In this document: positions 1 to 12,787 of the stretch, piece after piece
Layout: each line of letters begins with the position of its first letter
Numbering within the stretch: position 1 is the stretch's first letter
Assembly (NCBI GenBank): GCA_034670405.1
Contig: JAXDDX010000005.1
Coordinates: 10,051,001 to 10,115,000 of the forward strand
DNA length: 64,000 bases
Origin: Hoplostethus atlanticus
Taxonomy: Eukaryota; Chordata; Actinopteri; Trachichthyiformes; Trachichthyidae
Reading direction: 5' to 3'
Position numbers and translations under genes: made by a program
The notes under the pieces: model-generated
Seen by the model: only the letters and a program-made list of their open reading frames with translations
Databases searched by the model: none
What the model was told of the DNA's origin: nothing

Positions 1-356
1 AATTTCAATCCTGCTATGAAAAATATTCCATTCATATCTATTGGAAGGTCACCATTTGTCCTCAACTTATTCCCGGTTCTATGCTATGTGGTGATCTTGT
101 TCAAATTAGAAAAATAATTTAATTAGCCTTTGCGATTTTACATGAGCTCAGTTTTATAGACCAGTCATAAAGTCCTTGTGTCATTGTTAGGTTTTTATTA
201 TCATCTGGTAGTGCAAGAGATTGGGCCTAAGATGACAGGTATTGTAGTACATTCCAAAATGTTACCTAACTATTTCACAAGCTAGTTTGCTCTATAGAAG
301 AATATGGTTTTATACTAATGCTGCTAATATTTCAAGAACCAAAACACTGATGCATT

Positions 357-445
357 CCAGGTGCCTGACAGAAAGCAAAGCAATATGGAGACAGATAACT
401 TGACAGACTGTCACCATATTATTTTGCTTTCTGTCAGGCACCTGG
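357..445. repeat. Short hairpin / palindromic element in lpcat1 intron
   Basis: Two arms of about 32 bases pair with only two mismatches around a loop of about 25 bases. The left arm begins CCAGGTGCCTGACAGAAAGC and the right arm ends GCTTTCTGTCAGGCACCTGG. It may be a tiny MITE or a transcribed hairpin. Confidence 0.85.
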
Positions 446-630
446 CATTGTTAAGCAGCCTACAAGTCACTCATTGCTTTAGACCAGGGATGGGCACCTT
501 TGGTGCTGGGTATGGACAATAACAATGCAGCTGTAATGGCTATATGTTGTGAGCTTACAAGCCTTAAGCTCATCTCTATTGATCTGCACTGACTCATGTC
601 ACCTCATTGTCTCTTCTGTGCTGTGTTCAG

Positions 631-756
631 GGCCCTGGGGGTACCCATCACAGACTATTCATTTGAAGACTGCCAGCTGGCCATGGCAGAAGGCCAGCTC
701 AGACTGCCAGTCGACACCTGTCTGCTGGAGTTTGCCAAGCTTGTCAGGAGACTTGG
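631..756 (+). CDS. lpcat1: lpcat1 exon (TFEDCQ-like segment before the EF-hands)
   Basis: The exon is preceded by acceptor ttcag and followed by donor GTGAGT. It encodes ALGVPITDYSFEDCQLAMAE and continues to EFAKLVRRLG, a block nearly identical to human LPCAT1. The first base completes a codon from an upstream exon outside the window. Confidence 0.96.
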
Positions 757-3700
757 GTGAGTCACTCACACCTCCCCAAGCAATACGACCATCTAAGAGA
801 ACTAGGTAAAAAGTCATTGTTTTATACCACGACCACACAAACTTAGGAGATTGAGGTAAGCACATAAGTGGGTATGTCAAACTTTCTCAGATAACCCTTA
901 TTTGTGCTAGGTTCTTAAAGGTAGCACAAGTAGGGTTTTATGATTTTAATGGATACCAAATCTGTTGCAGTGACACATAAAAATATGCAAAACAATTGCC
1001 AGCACAAACCTGTGTAGAAAGCTAGTCACAAACCTACACCCCAATCAATATTGTGGACATCCTGTACTGGTGAGTGATGCAGCTAAAGTAACAGAAAGGG
1101 TGAAATCATGATGCATGAATGGATCTGACACCAAATGAGTTTAGGCTGATTTGCATCCTAGCTTCTTTGTTTCAATTTCACACTTCCGTCCCTCTTGTTT
1201 TTTGATGAGGGAGGAGCAGTATGCTTCTTGCTTACTGTATAAGATAGACATTTTGTAGTCTACTTTGCTGGATGTTTTGTTTAAACTTTGCAATCCCTTC
1301 CTCCTTGTTTTTTGAATGGTGGCGTTAGTATATACCAGCATTCTCAGCTACCACAATGGCACTATGCCCAAGTTATTAACTAACAGCAAGGTTTTTCTCA
1401 CACTGTTCCAGGCTGAAACCCCAGAACATAGAGAAGGTTCTGCAGGAGTACAGCAACAGAGCCAGGAAGCTGGAGGGAGAGAAGCTGGACTTGGACGACT
1501 TCGCTCACTACCTGGATGTGCCCGTCTCAGACATGCTGCGAGATATGTTCGCTCTCTTTGATGAGGTAAGGAATGAAGACATTTTCAGTGGCAGCCATGA
1601 TAACTCTATGGCCACTTTTGAAAAATGTGTGGTGCTATGTTTCTTTTGCTTTTTGATCTCTCTTGGGTGATGTTATGGAAGGCAGTTTGCAGCCACTGCT
1701 TTGTAGTTGTTGGAAAAACGTTGCTAAATGGCAGCCATAGTACAATCGGACCTCGTCTTTTTTTTAATACCTATCCCAAATAAAACCCTCTGGGATAACA
1801 CTGTAGGTTCTCTTTAGGTTATGAGAGAAAGGTCTCTGCACAAAGCAAAACATTTTTGAATAAGTTATACGCTGAATAGGTTATACATTGAGGTGCTTAC
1901 CAAAACAAGAAGTTAACGAGATGTGATGTGTGCACATGGTTGAATTTTCAAGCTTTTGGATATGAGGCATTACAATTTTTGTTTTTATTTTTTTTACAAA
2001 AATGTCTTCCTGAATAGAAGACAATCCCCACAAGTGCCTTTTATAAAAACACAGTAGAGACTGGGAGTTGGATTGAAACTAATCACACCATTTTCCCCTT
2101 TTCAGGACAATATAAAGTATCCAATTTAAAAATAAAAAAAAAAGGTTATTGCTATAACCTGTACTCGACTCAACCAGGGACCACCCTCAGCCACTGGGAG
2201 AAACATTGGCTTACACCCTCTCTTCTCATCTCCCACAACACATGTTGTTTTCTCTCCTTTTTACAGAATGGAGATAACTCCATGGATATCAGAGAATATG
2301 TGATCGCCTTATCTGTTGTATGCAGACCCGCCAAAACTCTGGACACGATGAAATTGGCCTTCAAGGTATGTTCCGTTTCAGGCTTCATGCTTACCTAGCC
2401 TGCAGGGGGAATTTCCGCACCTGCTTAATATCAGCATGACATTTGATATGTTAAAATGTCATATAGCCGTCTTGCATTTTGCTCGTCGCAGTATTCAAAT
2501 TGTACTGTGTGAACGCAATAAAAAGTGTTTGGTACACCTCCTGGTACATATCAAATGTGTAACGCTTGTCTTTTTATTATGGTAAGAGTACTTTCTTATC
2601 CTTGTCTTGTCAGAAATATGAAAATAAGCAAATAATGTCATTGTCTGTTAGGTTTGCTCATAGTTTATCATTTCACACGATTAGTTGGAAGGGGCATTGA
2701 GTGGTTATCGGGCAACTGGTCTATTGTGGTTGCATGCAAACCTAATACTTCCAATTCTTGTGATTTTCAAGTTTTCTGATTGGTTTACATGATTGTTTGA
2801 GTTGAGCAAGTTCTGTGACCTTAGAGCACATGAAACCCATTCAACATAGATTGTAGTAGTTCAGAAATAAATGGCATCTATATAAAATTTGAGTTGCATA
2901 CCCAAATGCAAAGTCATAAAAATAATATCTGCGTGTATTCACATTGCATCCAGATGTTTGAGGCGGAGGAGGATGGTGCCATCACAGAGATGGAGCTGGC
3001 CATTGTCCTGAAGACGGCATTAGGAGTGGCTCACCTCAGTGTGTCGCGTCTGTTCACCGCCATTGACATGGAAGACACAGGGAAGATCACCTTTGGTAAG
3101 AAACATCACAAAACAAACCATCTTGGGTCAATCATTGACCCAAATGCTGTCAGTTACTTTTAACTCAACTTAGCCATCAATGCAGGAGACACAAAGAAGT
3201 GGTTGATCTGTTTGATCTAGTTTTTCTGAAGGCCAACATTTGTCGAGTTTTCACTTTGGAAACATTAAAAAAAATGAAAGTTTGACTTCCACCTACCTTG
3301 CTCTGACAATTATTTCTGAATTACATCTTGTTCTCCAAGATTTATAATCAGGCATCCAGAAGATGTTTCCTTTCATTTAAATTGTAATTTGACCCAGGTT
3401 TTACATCTACACCAAACAATGTAAATTCCATCCATTGCCTCACTTCCTTACTTCTAAGTGACATGCTTTCTAGCTCCCAGTGCCTCCAAAGTGCATCTGA
3501 AACACACTTGATTCTTGATGAAAGCACAACTATATGCATGCTTATGTATCCGTGACTTGCAGTGACATCGCTGTTTTGTTGACACCGCCATTTTGACCTC
3601 CGAACAGTCTTCCATTATAATCAGACTATACAACAAGCAACCATGAACAAGCAAATGTCTCACCTGACTTGAAAAGGAAAGATATTTAAAAAAAGACTGA

Positions 3701-5298
3701 AGTCCTTGGAGGATGTGAGCCTTACTGCCACCAACATTGCTGACACTAAAGTCTGCAGACAAACTCCACCGTCATCTCATGATATATACACCCCTCTACA
3801 TCTTATTCACAACTCAAATCAAATCAAATGACATTTATTTGTATAGCCCTTAATCACCGTTACAGTCTCTAAGGCAGGGGTGTCAAACCATGTGCCATGG
3901 AGGGCCGAGAGTATGCAGGTTTTCATTCCAACCCAAGAATACAGCAGGTGATTTCACTGATTACCACACCTTCAACCAGAGAGGAGGGACTAATCAGTGA
4001 AATCACCTGGTGTAGTGTTCAGTTGGAATGAAAACCTGCATACTCTCGGCCCTCCATGGCACACGGTTTGACATCCCTGCTCTAAGGGCTTCACAGTGCC
4101 CAACATGTGAAAATAATAAATTATTAGTACACGACATCCCCCACCCGCTCAGTCAGCATCGTCCTAGGAGTGGGGGACCACGCCGACGCCAACTCTGCCG
4201 GGCTGCAGCCTGGAACAGATAGGAGACACACCCACACACACCCATACACGCACTCTCACTCACACAGACAAACATGACCAGCGTCCTCGTCTCCATATTT
4301 CAGTGAAACCCTTAAGGTGTACAAAAGTGCCAGTGCATTTCGGTATTTAACTTCAGGTTGGGTTAAGTACTTTGTCTAGAGAAAAGGTAGATCCTGATTA
4401 CTGGACAGGTAAGATAACAGTACATCCATAAATCGCTGCTACATACATCTCTCATTATTAGTGGGCAAATGATTAAATGTAACACTTTCCATTCTGACAT
4501 GATTATTACAACTGACGGCACAACATATGACAGTCGTTCTAATTGGTAGTTTGTAAATGTAGTGCATTATTTATTAAAATAGCGATGGTAGGGGCTTTCA
4601 CTAACTGGGAATGTTTTCAGGAGTCATGCTGGTAGTCAGTATGGCAGCATTAACACAACAGTGACATCACTGAAAGTCATGGATAGATTCATCAATAGAC
4701 ATTCACTCTTTTACTGATGTTTTGTCTGATGTCTGCCTCCATTAGGGTTATACCATTTTTCTCATATAATGTAATAGCTTGTATCTATGAGGGGTTTTGT
4801 CTACCTCCTTTTGTCTGTTTGGGTTCAGTTTACTGTCCCACCAAATGTGTTTTGCTGATCTGTGTCAGTCTTCCTGACATCATTTTGCATCTTCTTTCCT
4901 AACCTGTTCCTCTCTGAGATGAGAGGCAGTAAAGTCATCGTTGAGAGCTTTATCATCAACATAAAATAGGCCACTTTAGCTACAAGTGCAATTTGTCTCT
5001 GGGTGTTATGTAAACCTTGTGTCTAATGTTGCCTTTGTCTCTGGCGCCATCTTGTGGTATTTCTACAGACAAGTTCAGGAGCTTTGTGGAACAGCACCCG
5101 GACTTTGCTGAGGAGTACCTGTACACAGAAAATGCAGGCCTCCATAGCTGCCCCTATGACAGCCACCAGACCAAGACCAGCCTCTTTTCCACCACCATTC
5201 AACGCACTGCCACCACCAAAACAGCTAACGGTATCTGCCCCGACTTCAGCCCCAAAAACCACGACGGTACAATAGACGGACTCAAGAAACACAACTGA
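631..5298 (+). CDS. lpcat1: lpcat1, 3' part (five last coding exons)
   Basis: Lysophosphatidylcholine acyltransferase 1 is an ER/lipid-droplet enzyme that re-acylates lyso-PC (and lyso-PAF) from acyl-CoA. Only the C-terminal 249 residues are here; the catalytic HX4D acyltransferase part lies upstream of the window. Exons are 631-756, 1412-1565, 2267-2365, 2954-3095 and 5069-5298. All introns are GT-AG and the phases join without a break. The joined protein follows human LPCAT1 closely, from ALGVPITDYSFEDCQLAMAE through FDENGD, VVCRPAKTLD, LKTALGVAHL and FAEEYLY to GICPDFSPKN. The EF-hand loop DENGDNSMDIRE has D/N/D/D/E at the usual ligand positions, and two weaker EF-hand-like segments follow. 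The protein ends in KKHN, a KKXX dilysine ER-retrieval signal equivalent to the human KKLD. It lies head-to-tail with slc6a3, as in human. The paralogue LPCAT2 is less likely because of this C-terminus and the synteny. Confidence 0.97.
1412..1565 (+). CDS. lpcat1: lpcat1 exon (helix leading into EF-hand)
   Basis: The acceptor is ttccag and the donor GTAAGG. It encodes LKPQNIEKVLQEYS through VPVSDMLRDMFALFDE. The final FDE starts the first EF-hand loop, so the intron splits that loop. Confidence 0.96.
2267..2365 (+). CDS. lpcat1: lpcat1 exon (first EF-hand loop)
   Basis: The exon is 99 bp, in phase 0 on both sides, with acceptor ttacag and donor GTATGT. It encodes NGDNSMDIREYVIALSVVCR and PAKTLDTMKLAFK, and completes the calcium-loop pattern begun in the previous exon. 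Confidence 0.97.
2954..3095 (+). CDS. lpcat1: lpcat1 exon (second EF-hand region)
   Basis: The acceptor is atccag and the donor GTAAGA. It encodes MFEAEEDGAITEMELAIVLK and TALGVAHLSVSRLFTAIDMED, aligning with human MYGAQEDGSVGEGDLSCILK. The loops are only partly canonical; the last one lacks the Glu at position 12. Confidence 0.97.
3811..4260 (-). mobile_element. Old dispersed repeat (LINE-tail-like), split by a hAT MITE
   Basis: The left part contains a run like catttatttgtatagccc, and the right part, resuming at 4080, continues with cttcacagtgcccaac. Together they read as the antisense 3' end of a fish LINE-like repeat. A younger hAT insertion at 3875-4079 separates the halves. The class is from memory of similar fish repeats. 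Confidence 0.45.
3875..4079. mobile_element. Palindromic hAT-type MITE with perfect 8-bp TSD
   Basis: The ends are CAGGGGTGTCAAACC and its imperfect complement GGTTTGACATCCCTG. The flanking 8-bp duplication CTCTAAGG (3867-3874 and 4080-4087) is perfect. The element is about 205 bp with long terminal inverted repeats and no coding capacity. It lies in the last lpcat1 intron. A relative is at 20168-20343 and a partial one near 54150-54297. Confidence 0.88.
5069..5298 (+). CDS. lpcat1: lpcat1 terminal coding exon with KKHN tail
   Basis: The acceptor is tctacag and the stop TGA ends at 5298. It encodes DKFRSFVEQHPDFAEEYLYT, then a Ser/Thr-rich linker, GICPDFSPKN and the C-terminal KKHN. The linker is longer than in human LPCAT1, whereas the flanking blocks are conserved. 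Confidence 0.96.
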
Positions 5299-8200
5299 AA
5301 TGGCTGCTGAAAATGGAGTGGGAGAAAAAGAAACACCTCTCCTGGTGAGAGAGTGGAGGGAATGTGTGAGGGCAGGTGGGTAGATAGTGGGTATATGTAT
5401 TTTAACAGTAGGGGACTATATTTGAGTGACCAGAACAACAAAAATGAAGTTTACCCCTTTTTTATTAGTATTGTGTCCATAACATTTTATGAGGTTATTT
5501 TCAGCCTGGTGAGAGTTTATTTTGTTTTAAATTCTTTTGTATTTGTTCTTAGTAAAAGAACGTTTAAATGCCAAACAATGGCAGTTTCAGATACAATGCT
5601 TGAATACTTGAAGGGCGAGCACTTATTCAAATTCCTGGGTTGGCCGGTGGATTTTATTTTTTGTTTTTTTCTGTTTTTTATTTTTTTTTTCAAACATGGT
5701 ACTGACTGCATGTTTTTAAAGAGGGAAGCAAAAAAAAGAAACAAGTCCTAGTCTGTAAAGTTAACTTGTTTTTAGTGAAATCAGTGTTTCATTCTTGACT
5801 TTTATTTGTAACTTTTAGTTATTTCTTCTTTTTCAATTGTAGCTGCCTTTTGAACTGAAAGTGTAAGTAAAATGCATGGGCTCATACATTACTTTGAGCA
5901 GTATTGAGGGTGTCTAAAGAAGGAAGGCCTGAGAGCACCAGTGACAATTGGTTGACCTTGGAGCATTTAGCTTCACCGGTCAAACTTGAGGTGTCTTCAG
6001 GTCTAAGTAAGGAGTTGGTTATAATTGATATGAGCCTATATATATATACAATATGATATACTTTATTTAGCTCAGGGTTCCGAAACAAAAATGAAAAATT
6101 TAACTTGTATGATGTCATCATTTTTGACATTCACTGGGTTATAACGCATGTTATCTGCCCAATCATTCCTCATTCACACAAACCTCACAAACATTCTTTA
6201 TTTCTTTCTAGTGAGGAAATGCAAAGCTATTTCTTTTTTATGTCTATTACAGGACGTGGACCAAAAACGCAGTGATTGAGTATGTCACTTACTTGGTTAC
6301 GTCGGTACTGCCCTTTTCAATTCTGTGGTGTAATGGCTTTAAGGAGGGAAACCTATGTTTTTATATCAGAATGTGAAATCATTAGAAGCACATTCAGTTT
6401 GGTTTTCCTGTTGGGTCATGGGTTTTCCAAAGGCAAGGCCATATTATTTTCCTCTCTGCCTTACATTGCGACACATTTTTAAACATCAGGCCATTCTTGC
6501 TCTTTTATTCCTCAGTCTATTTATGCAAATTCCTAGTATTGTGGGATGTGTTTTTCCTTTCAGCTTTTCATATAAAGGCAGGTATGACCAAATCTTGGAA
6601 TTATGTGATAATCAGCGGATCTGAAAAAAACATTTGCCCCTTAGTCACCTTGAGATTTTCTCCTTCATGCTCAAGTTTCTGGTATAACAAGAACGTCTTA
6701 GCTCATGTCCATAGAAGAACTGTTTTTATCAATAGAGGCTTGTGCCCTAATCATATTTGAAGGCCCAGTATGGAATTGAAAAATACCACCTGTGGCACTA
6801 TTTTTGCCCCATTTCTGTAATTTTGCACATTTTAATTTAATTGGCTCAAAAATGTTTCCCACACCACATGTAATTAAATTTGCTCTTGATACACTGACTT
6901 GCAGCACTCAACAAGACTTCTGAAAGTTTTTTGAGCTGCAAATGGTCTATTTACATTTGTTGTTTGTAAACAGTGAGCTAAGTGGGCATGAGTAAAATTC
7001 CGCTTAATAAAATGAAGGTGGGAGGGGGAAAATCCACATTAGGGCTTTAAAATCCAATCAAACAAATAGTGGATTTCTTTTGTGTGATGATAAACTTACA
7101 TTCTTTAATTTAGGACAGAATTACCTATCCCATTACTCAGAAAAAAAAAATATATATATATATTTTTAAAACTTGACATTTCTACCCTAACGTTTTGTAA
7201 TTTTCCCAGTTCTTCACACTACTGCTAGATGAACACAAAGCATGTTTGTTTTATCTTCTGGGGGTGTAATGTTATTACTGTACACACAGAAGTTTAGATA
7301 TCATATTGTACATCGTGTCATTGCCATTTTACATAGGATTTCACTGTTTGCTGATACTTTGAGACACTTTTGTCACAAATCTGAAATTATTGTCAATTGA
7401 CACCTTTTTTTGATGTGTATAAGAAAATGTGAGTGTAATTTTATTAAGATAACACAATGATGCTCATTTCAATCATTTGCCAACAATGAAGGAATAGTTG
7501 TTTTCTTCTTGCTATTAGACATTTATCTGGGTGTAGACAAAGTAACCCAAAAATCTAAAATGAGGAAAGTAAGGTTATTATTATTATTATTATTATTATT
7601 ATTGCAATTATTCTCAATGCATATTGGTTCACATCACATTTTATTTAAATGGAAATGTAAAAGGGAAATCAATACCTCTCCAGTGCAGATTCAATAAAAC
7701 TCGATATAGATAAAAATATATTGAGACCATTTTTAGCCAATTTTACTTGGGATCTGTGCATTCATAGTTTGACAGTTGACTTGTTGACTATGAATGCCAC
7801 ATCAGGATTCACAACAAATAAGGTTCTGATTTTGTATGCTGAAGGGTTGTCATAATGGTGAGCATTGTCAAGATCATGTCTCCATCAGATTCATAACCAT
7901 GCATACATTTATCCCGATTATGGCTTTCAGTGAAGCAATATTTTACATCTATTTAGCCTTCTCAAGATTTATCCTTTTGAAGAGTTCTGATATGTATTTT
8001 GAATATTCCGAATGCAGGGCATTTTGTGAATTTTTGATATACGTATATGAATGATTTTTATGTTCACTGCCATGACAAAAGATCTGTGATCTTCTCTTCT
8101 CTGCAGATTGTATTGATAGTTAAAATGAGCCACTTTTATTTTCCTTTGTATAATACTGCAATTGTTTTGTGCTGTATTCCTCAAACATAATGGAAAGTTT

Positions 8201-10080
8201 TATTGTTGTTATATTGTTATTACTATTGTTATTGCTGAGTTGACTGCTTTAGAAACAAAATGCAGATTTCATATGGAAACCGATAGCCTTGAATCTACAT
8301 ATGATTTTTATGATTAAAAAGAGAATGTATAGACAATCTTGTCACAATCAGAAGCTACTCAAAAGCTCTGGTCTACAGTAAACATTTTCCTTTTAAAATC
8401 ACTGATTTCAAACTTAACTTTTTGTATTTTTATTTGAACCGTCCCATTCATTGACCTTTTTATGTTTGCAGCATGCAGGTAGAACAAAGCAAAAGTGTTA
8501 GTGTGTCAGGCCTTGAAGTGATGTTTGCCACCACATATGACAGGCCTCATCACACCAACACTCCAGACTGTACACGCATAAAACATAACTTTTGTTACAT
8601 TTAACCACAGTTATATTATTTGTCCCCGTCAATGATGAATTGTATGTATTTGTGCTTGCACTTTAGATTTTTTTCTTTACTACTACTATTTTTTTTGTTT
8701 TCATTGAAAAATATGACTGAATGCTGTAACGCATGTTAAGTTTGTAGGTTACAGTATTGTAGCTCAATTTTTGCTAATAGAATTTTTTACATTCACTTTT
8801 TTGTTACAGTAATGGGAGCACAGATGAAATTAGGGATCACAAATTCCGGGAAGCTGTCCCTCACCCCACACTTATTTTCTTTATTTAAGAAATAGTTTAT
8901 ATTTTTAGTCAGTTTTATACACTTTTCTGCTTTGTCTCAGGATCGTCAAACTCTTGTAGCTTGGGAATGGCTTTGTAAACGTAGGGCTTGGCAGAATTGT
9001 ACAAATTTTAATGACTACAATTTTTTTGCACCGTGGAATGCAAGTATAAAGCGTATTCCTAAATGAGGAATAAATTGAGTTAATTGTAAATGGGTGTGGC
9101 ATCTAAGAAGAATGTCTAGCAGACATGTTGGTGACTTGCTTCTGTTAGGATGTGGTTATACTTATATAAGTTTACCATTTGTGTGGCACTGAAGCCTGTA
9201 TAATTTCTGGTAATGTGATTCTTGATTTTTGCTTTGCTTTTATTTTCCTTTGCCTGTTGCTGTATGCCTATGAATTACAATACTGACTGAAACAGAAAGG
9301 TTTAAGACCTGATCCGGAATTGAAATATGTTGAGCCAGTTTCCCCTGCCACAATTGTGTTGTTTTATTTGACTGAAGTCATTTTTTCATGCTCAGATTGA
9401 CAGCTAAACCTGAACTTTAATTGTATGGTACAGTTGTAAATTATTTGTGTTTGTAAACATTAGAGCAAAATCCTTTTTTGGAATACTTTGAGATCTGAAA
9501 GATGAGAAAATTATTTTTCATCAGCAAGTCTTGCCCATAAAATAATCTGTTTTTATATACATACTCATAATAGTTACACTCAGAACAATTCCGGATTGGG
9601 GATCTATGGAAAGTGGGCCCTTCTCTCTCATACTCAAACTATTGATCCACTTTCCTCTTTTTATTTTTTCAAATACCTCACACAAAGAGAATAATTCATT
9701 TTTCTACTTGCTAAACATCTAAAAGGTCAAAACTTGTAAGAGCTAATCTTCTATTTATTCTACTGCTGCCTGCTTACAACAGTGTGTCCAGCAGCGAGCC
9801 TAAGACGAAAGACTTATGTACACTGACAACTGAACTAGAGTGATCCAAACTCTTTCTGATGGCTCAGTGTGTGTGGACCAAGTCGCTGAAATTGCTGTTT
9901 TCTCTGTAGCTTTCTTTCCTGTCTTTTTTCTAAACTCCTATATGAGGTTTTATTTTATTAACGTATTTTGGTGATGAAGAGTCATTACTGCAAGCTACTT
10001 TGAATTTGTCTGGTCGGGACTGCTATGATATAACTTGTTAATGTGACTCTTGGATTAAAAAAGAAAAACTTAACACACAA
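5299..10080 (+). other. lpcat1: Probable long 3' UTR of lpcat1
   Basis: This is 4.8 kb of AT-rich sequence without recognisable transposons or coding exons, directly after the lpcat1 stop. Possible internal polyadenylation signals are AATAAA at 7693-7698 and 9069-9074. The most distal good signal is ATTAAA at 10054. That the whole stretch is UTR is inference; it could end at an earlier signal. Confidence 0.45.
7575..7603. repeat. (TTA)n microsatellite
   Basis: A perfect TTA repeat inside the putative lpcat1 3' UTR. Confidence 0.9.
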
Positions 10081-10112
10081 TTACGTCCATGTCTTGTGTG
10101 TGTGTCTGTGAA
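10054..10112 (+). terminator. Candidate distal polyadenylation site of lpcat1
   Basis: ATTAAA at 10054-10059 is followed about 40 bases later by a GT-rich stretch (10091-10112), the usual arrangement of hexamer and downstream element. The region beyond it changes character and shows no further signal of this quality before the repeats at 12.3 kb. Confidence 0.45.
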
Positions 10113-10119
10113 ATGTTAC

Positions 10120-12330
10120 AGCCTCAGTGTTTGTTTGGTAGCACGATAGAGGTGAAATGTGTGATTTTAAGAGTTCTGGCATAACATAACTTAATCAGGA
10201 TTTCTACAGCATAGTCAAAACAATGGAAGTACTTACATTGAACTTGATATTGGCAAATACTCTAAATTATGAGGAAATTATTACGCTCTCATTGTTAATA
10301 GGCACATGATTTTGGTGCACATCTGATGTACTCAATAACTTAGAATACATGTTGGTAGAAAGGCCCTGGTTCCCAAATGATGGGGCAATCTCACCACTTC
10401 AGTGATCATTGCAAAGTCACTCTTCATTCTCCACTATAAACCGAAAACCCATCTTAGGCTACACCTCACCCCTGCCTCACCTGCTTGCATGTGATTCATA
10501 TCCATTTGATGTTTACCTGTTTTAAAAACCACTCCCTTTTCTAGCCCTTGGCATTTTATTGTGTCAGCTATATAAGTGTCAGCTAAAAGTCTTAAATGTA
10601 AAGGCAGTATGATGCTGATATCAGTTTAGTGATTAAACTAAAACTTTAAGATATACATGCAAGTATACCATGCAGGTTTAGAGGCACATTTCTGAAATTC
10701 ACATTTCAAAATAGTACCAAATGCCTTCACCTGCTAGCTAAGTGGATGATTGTCTCCCTCTAGAGGAGACATGCTGAACTCAAAGTGTTTAGAGTGCATT
10801 TACATCTAGCATATTCAGATTTATGATCCAGCATATTGCTTTAAGGAATAAAATGTGTCCCTTCTACAGACAACCATCTTAACCAGTGATTTTTATTTTA
10901 TGAGGTGTATGTATTAGCAAATTAATGATCTGGCATCAATTCCAGCTGCCAGGTGGAGTGGACATCAATGGCTTTTAATTCAAATGTATGATATATGATG
11001 TGGATCTTAATAGGCCAGTCTTTGCTTTCATAGATTACATGTCGGCGCCTATAGATATTCAATATTCCATATACTCTAATCTTTCGGAAAGCCACTGGGT
11101 GGTATTGCACTGAATTCTTTGAAACAGTGATGGAAAGATTTCCACTGCCAATATGGTATATTTATTCTCAGAGTTTCTAATGCAGGTATTGTGTTGAAAA
11201 ACAAATGCCACCATCCCTGGGTTTGATTGATTTGGCAATGTATCACTTAATTGCATATTATTCTCTATTCTATATTCTAAAACGTTTTATCATTAGCTCC
11301 CCAGCATCTCCTGGATTTTGACAACAGGGTGGATACTTAAAATAATGTGAATGCTTTTAGTAATTGCAGATAAAACAAAAATATTTTTATGGTCATCTGG
11401 ATATGAAAACATACTTCACTGTTCAAGGGGATCATTACATTGTTAAATGATGGTGTTTTTACATTAAGAACCTCTAAAAACATTTCTTTCTTGCAGATCT
11501 TAGTATTCATGACAACATAATATTATTGACTGAGAGCCCAGCAGGTAAATGGGGGGTGTTTGTGTTTTTCATTCCTACTCATTCCTACCTCTACATCACA
11601 CATCTCTTGCTCTTTTCTCTTGGCCCCTCTCCTCTGTGGGTCTCAGCTGGTCTCAGCATTTATGAAAACAAGACACTCGATTATATTCACCTCATCATTG
11701 TCCAAGCCCCATCCAAAACCTCATACATCCAACACAGCTTAGGTCAACTCAACGATTTCTGATATGAGGCATGAGGTTTGATGGATAATTTCACTTTAAA
11801 GGTGTGTGTATTGGGGTGGTGGTAGTGTGGGAGTGGGCAATTAAAAGCCTGATTGATCATTATTATTGGCTCTCGAACAACAAGATGTCATTCTGGACAC
11901 GTGGTGATAAATCTCTCCGTGGGGGCCAAGCTGATTGTGTCATTTGATGCCCCAGTCCTGCTTTGGTTGAGTATGAAATGGGAGAGGCCTGCGCGTTCAG
12001 GATTGATTCTATTTAGGCCTGTTGGACATTACAGCTAATGAGATTTCTGCCAAATGGCAGGTGGTGTGGGTGGGAGGTGGTGGCATGGAGGGATAGGGCA
12101 GAGAGAGAGAGAGGAATAGAGAGAGGACAATTGTTGCTAGATAAAGATATGTGGCTGCAACTGGGGATGTGCTATCGAGGCTTTACAGAGAACTCAACGG
12201 GCATATTGTAACACAGGACTTGCTACTCAAATGACTACATCACGTTTCCACATAATTTCTCACACCTCTGACTCCTTAAAAAAAAAAATAGTTCACTGCT
12301 GATTCAACAGTTGACTTGAGTCAGTTCAGT
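10120..12330. other. Intergenic, no gene seen
   Basis: I see no conserved coding exon or clear transposon between the lpcat1 end and the LINE remnant at 12.34 kb. A GA-rich run lies at about 12098-12128. This interval could hold distal regulatory DNA of slc6a3, but nothing in it is diagnostic. Confidence 0.5.
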
Positions 12331-12339
12331 TACTTCAAC

Positions 12340-12785
12340 ATAAGTAAAAGTAAGTAAGTAAAACTTTATTCATGTAGCACCTTTCTAAACTGTGGTAACA
12401 AATGGCTTCACAATAATACTAGACAAATAAGGGCACATAAAACAGTAAAATAGTAAAACATGGAGACCAAAACAGTAAAACACAGTGACAAGGAGACTAT
12501 ATAGTACAAGGGATGAAACATCACACACAATCAAAGAGAATAAAAATGGGTTGTCCATTGTTTGAAGATGTTAATTGATTCAAATAATCTGATATCAAGG
12601 GGAAGGCTGTTCCAAAGTTTAGGGGCAGCAATAACAAAAGAATGATCACCCTTTACCTTCAGTTAAAGGATATCCCTAGAAATATTTTCAGGGCCAATGC
12701 AAAGGACTTCAGTTTCGTCAGAGAGAAAGATAAAGTTGTGTATCATCAGCATAACAATGAAAAGAGATATTAAATTGAGAACTAC
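12340..12785 (-). mobile_element. Truncated LINE remnant (YADD + C-terminal end)
   Basis: On the minus strand a decayed frame reads FHCYADDTQL, the catalytic Y-x-DD box of a reverse transcriptase, near 12730-12765. It is followed after a deletion by a segment reading like APKLWNSLPLDIR (about 12600-12640) and a 3' tail. The order fits an internally deleted L2/Rex-like non-LTR element. It has no intact ORF. Confidence 0.65.
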
Positions 12786-12787
12786 AT

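Noticed and set aside
476-520. CAGGGATGGGCA, similar to a hAT MITE end
   Set aside because: No matching opposite end or target duplication found nearby.
9722-9729. AAAGGTCA, a perfect NR4A2 (Nurr1) NBRE octamer upstream of slc6a3; a second at 30598-30605
   Set aside because: NR4A2 does regulate DAT in mammals, but about two copies of any octamer are expected in 64 kb by chance and nothing else marks these sites.
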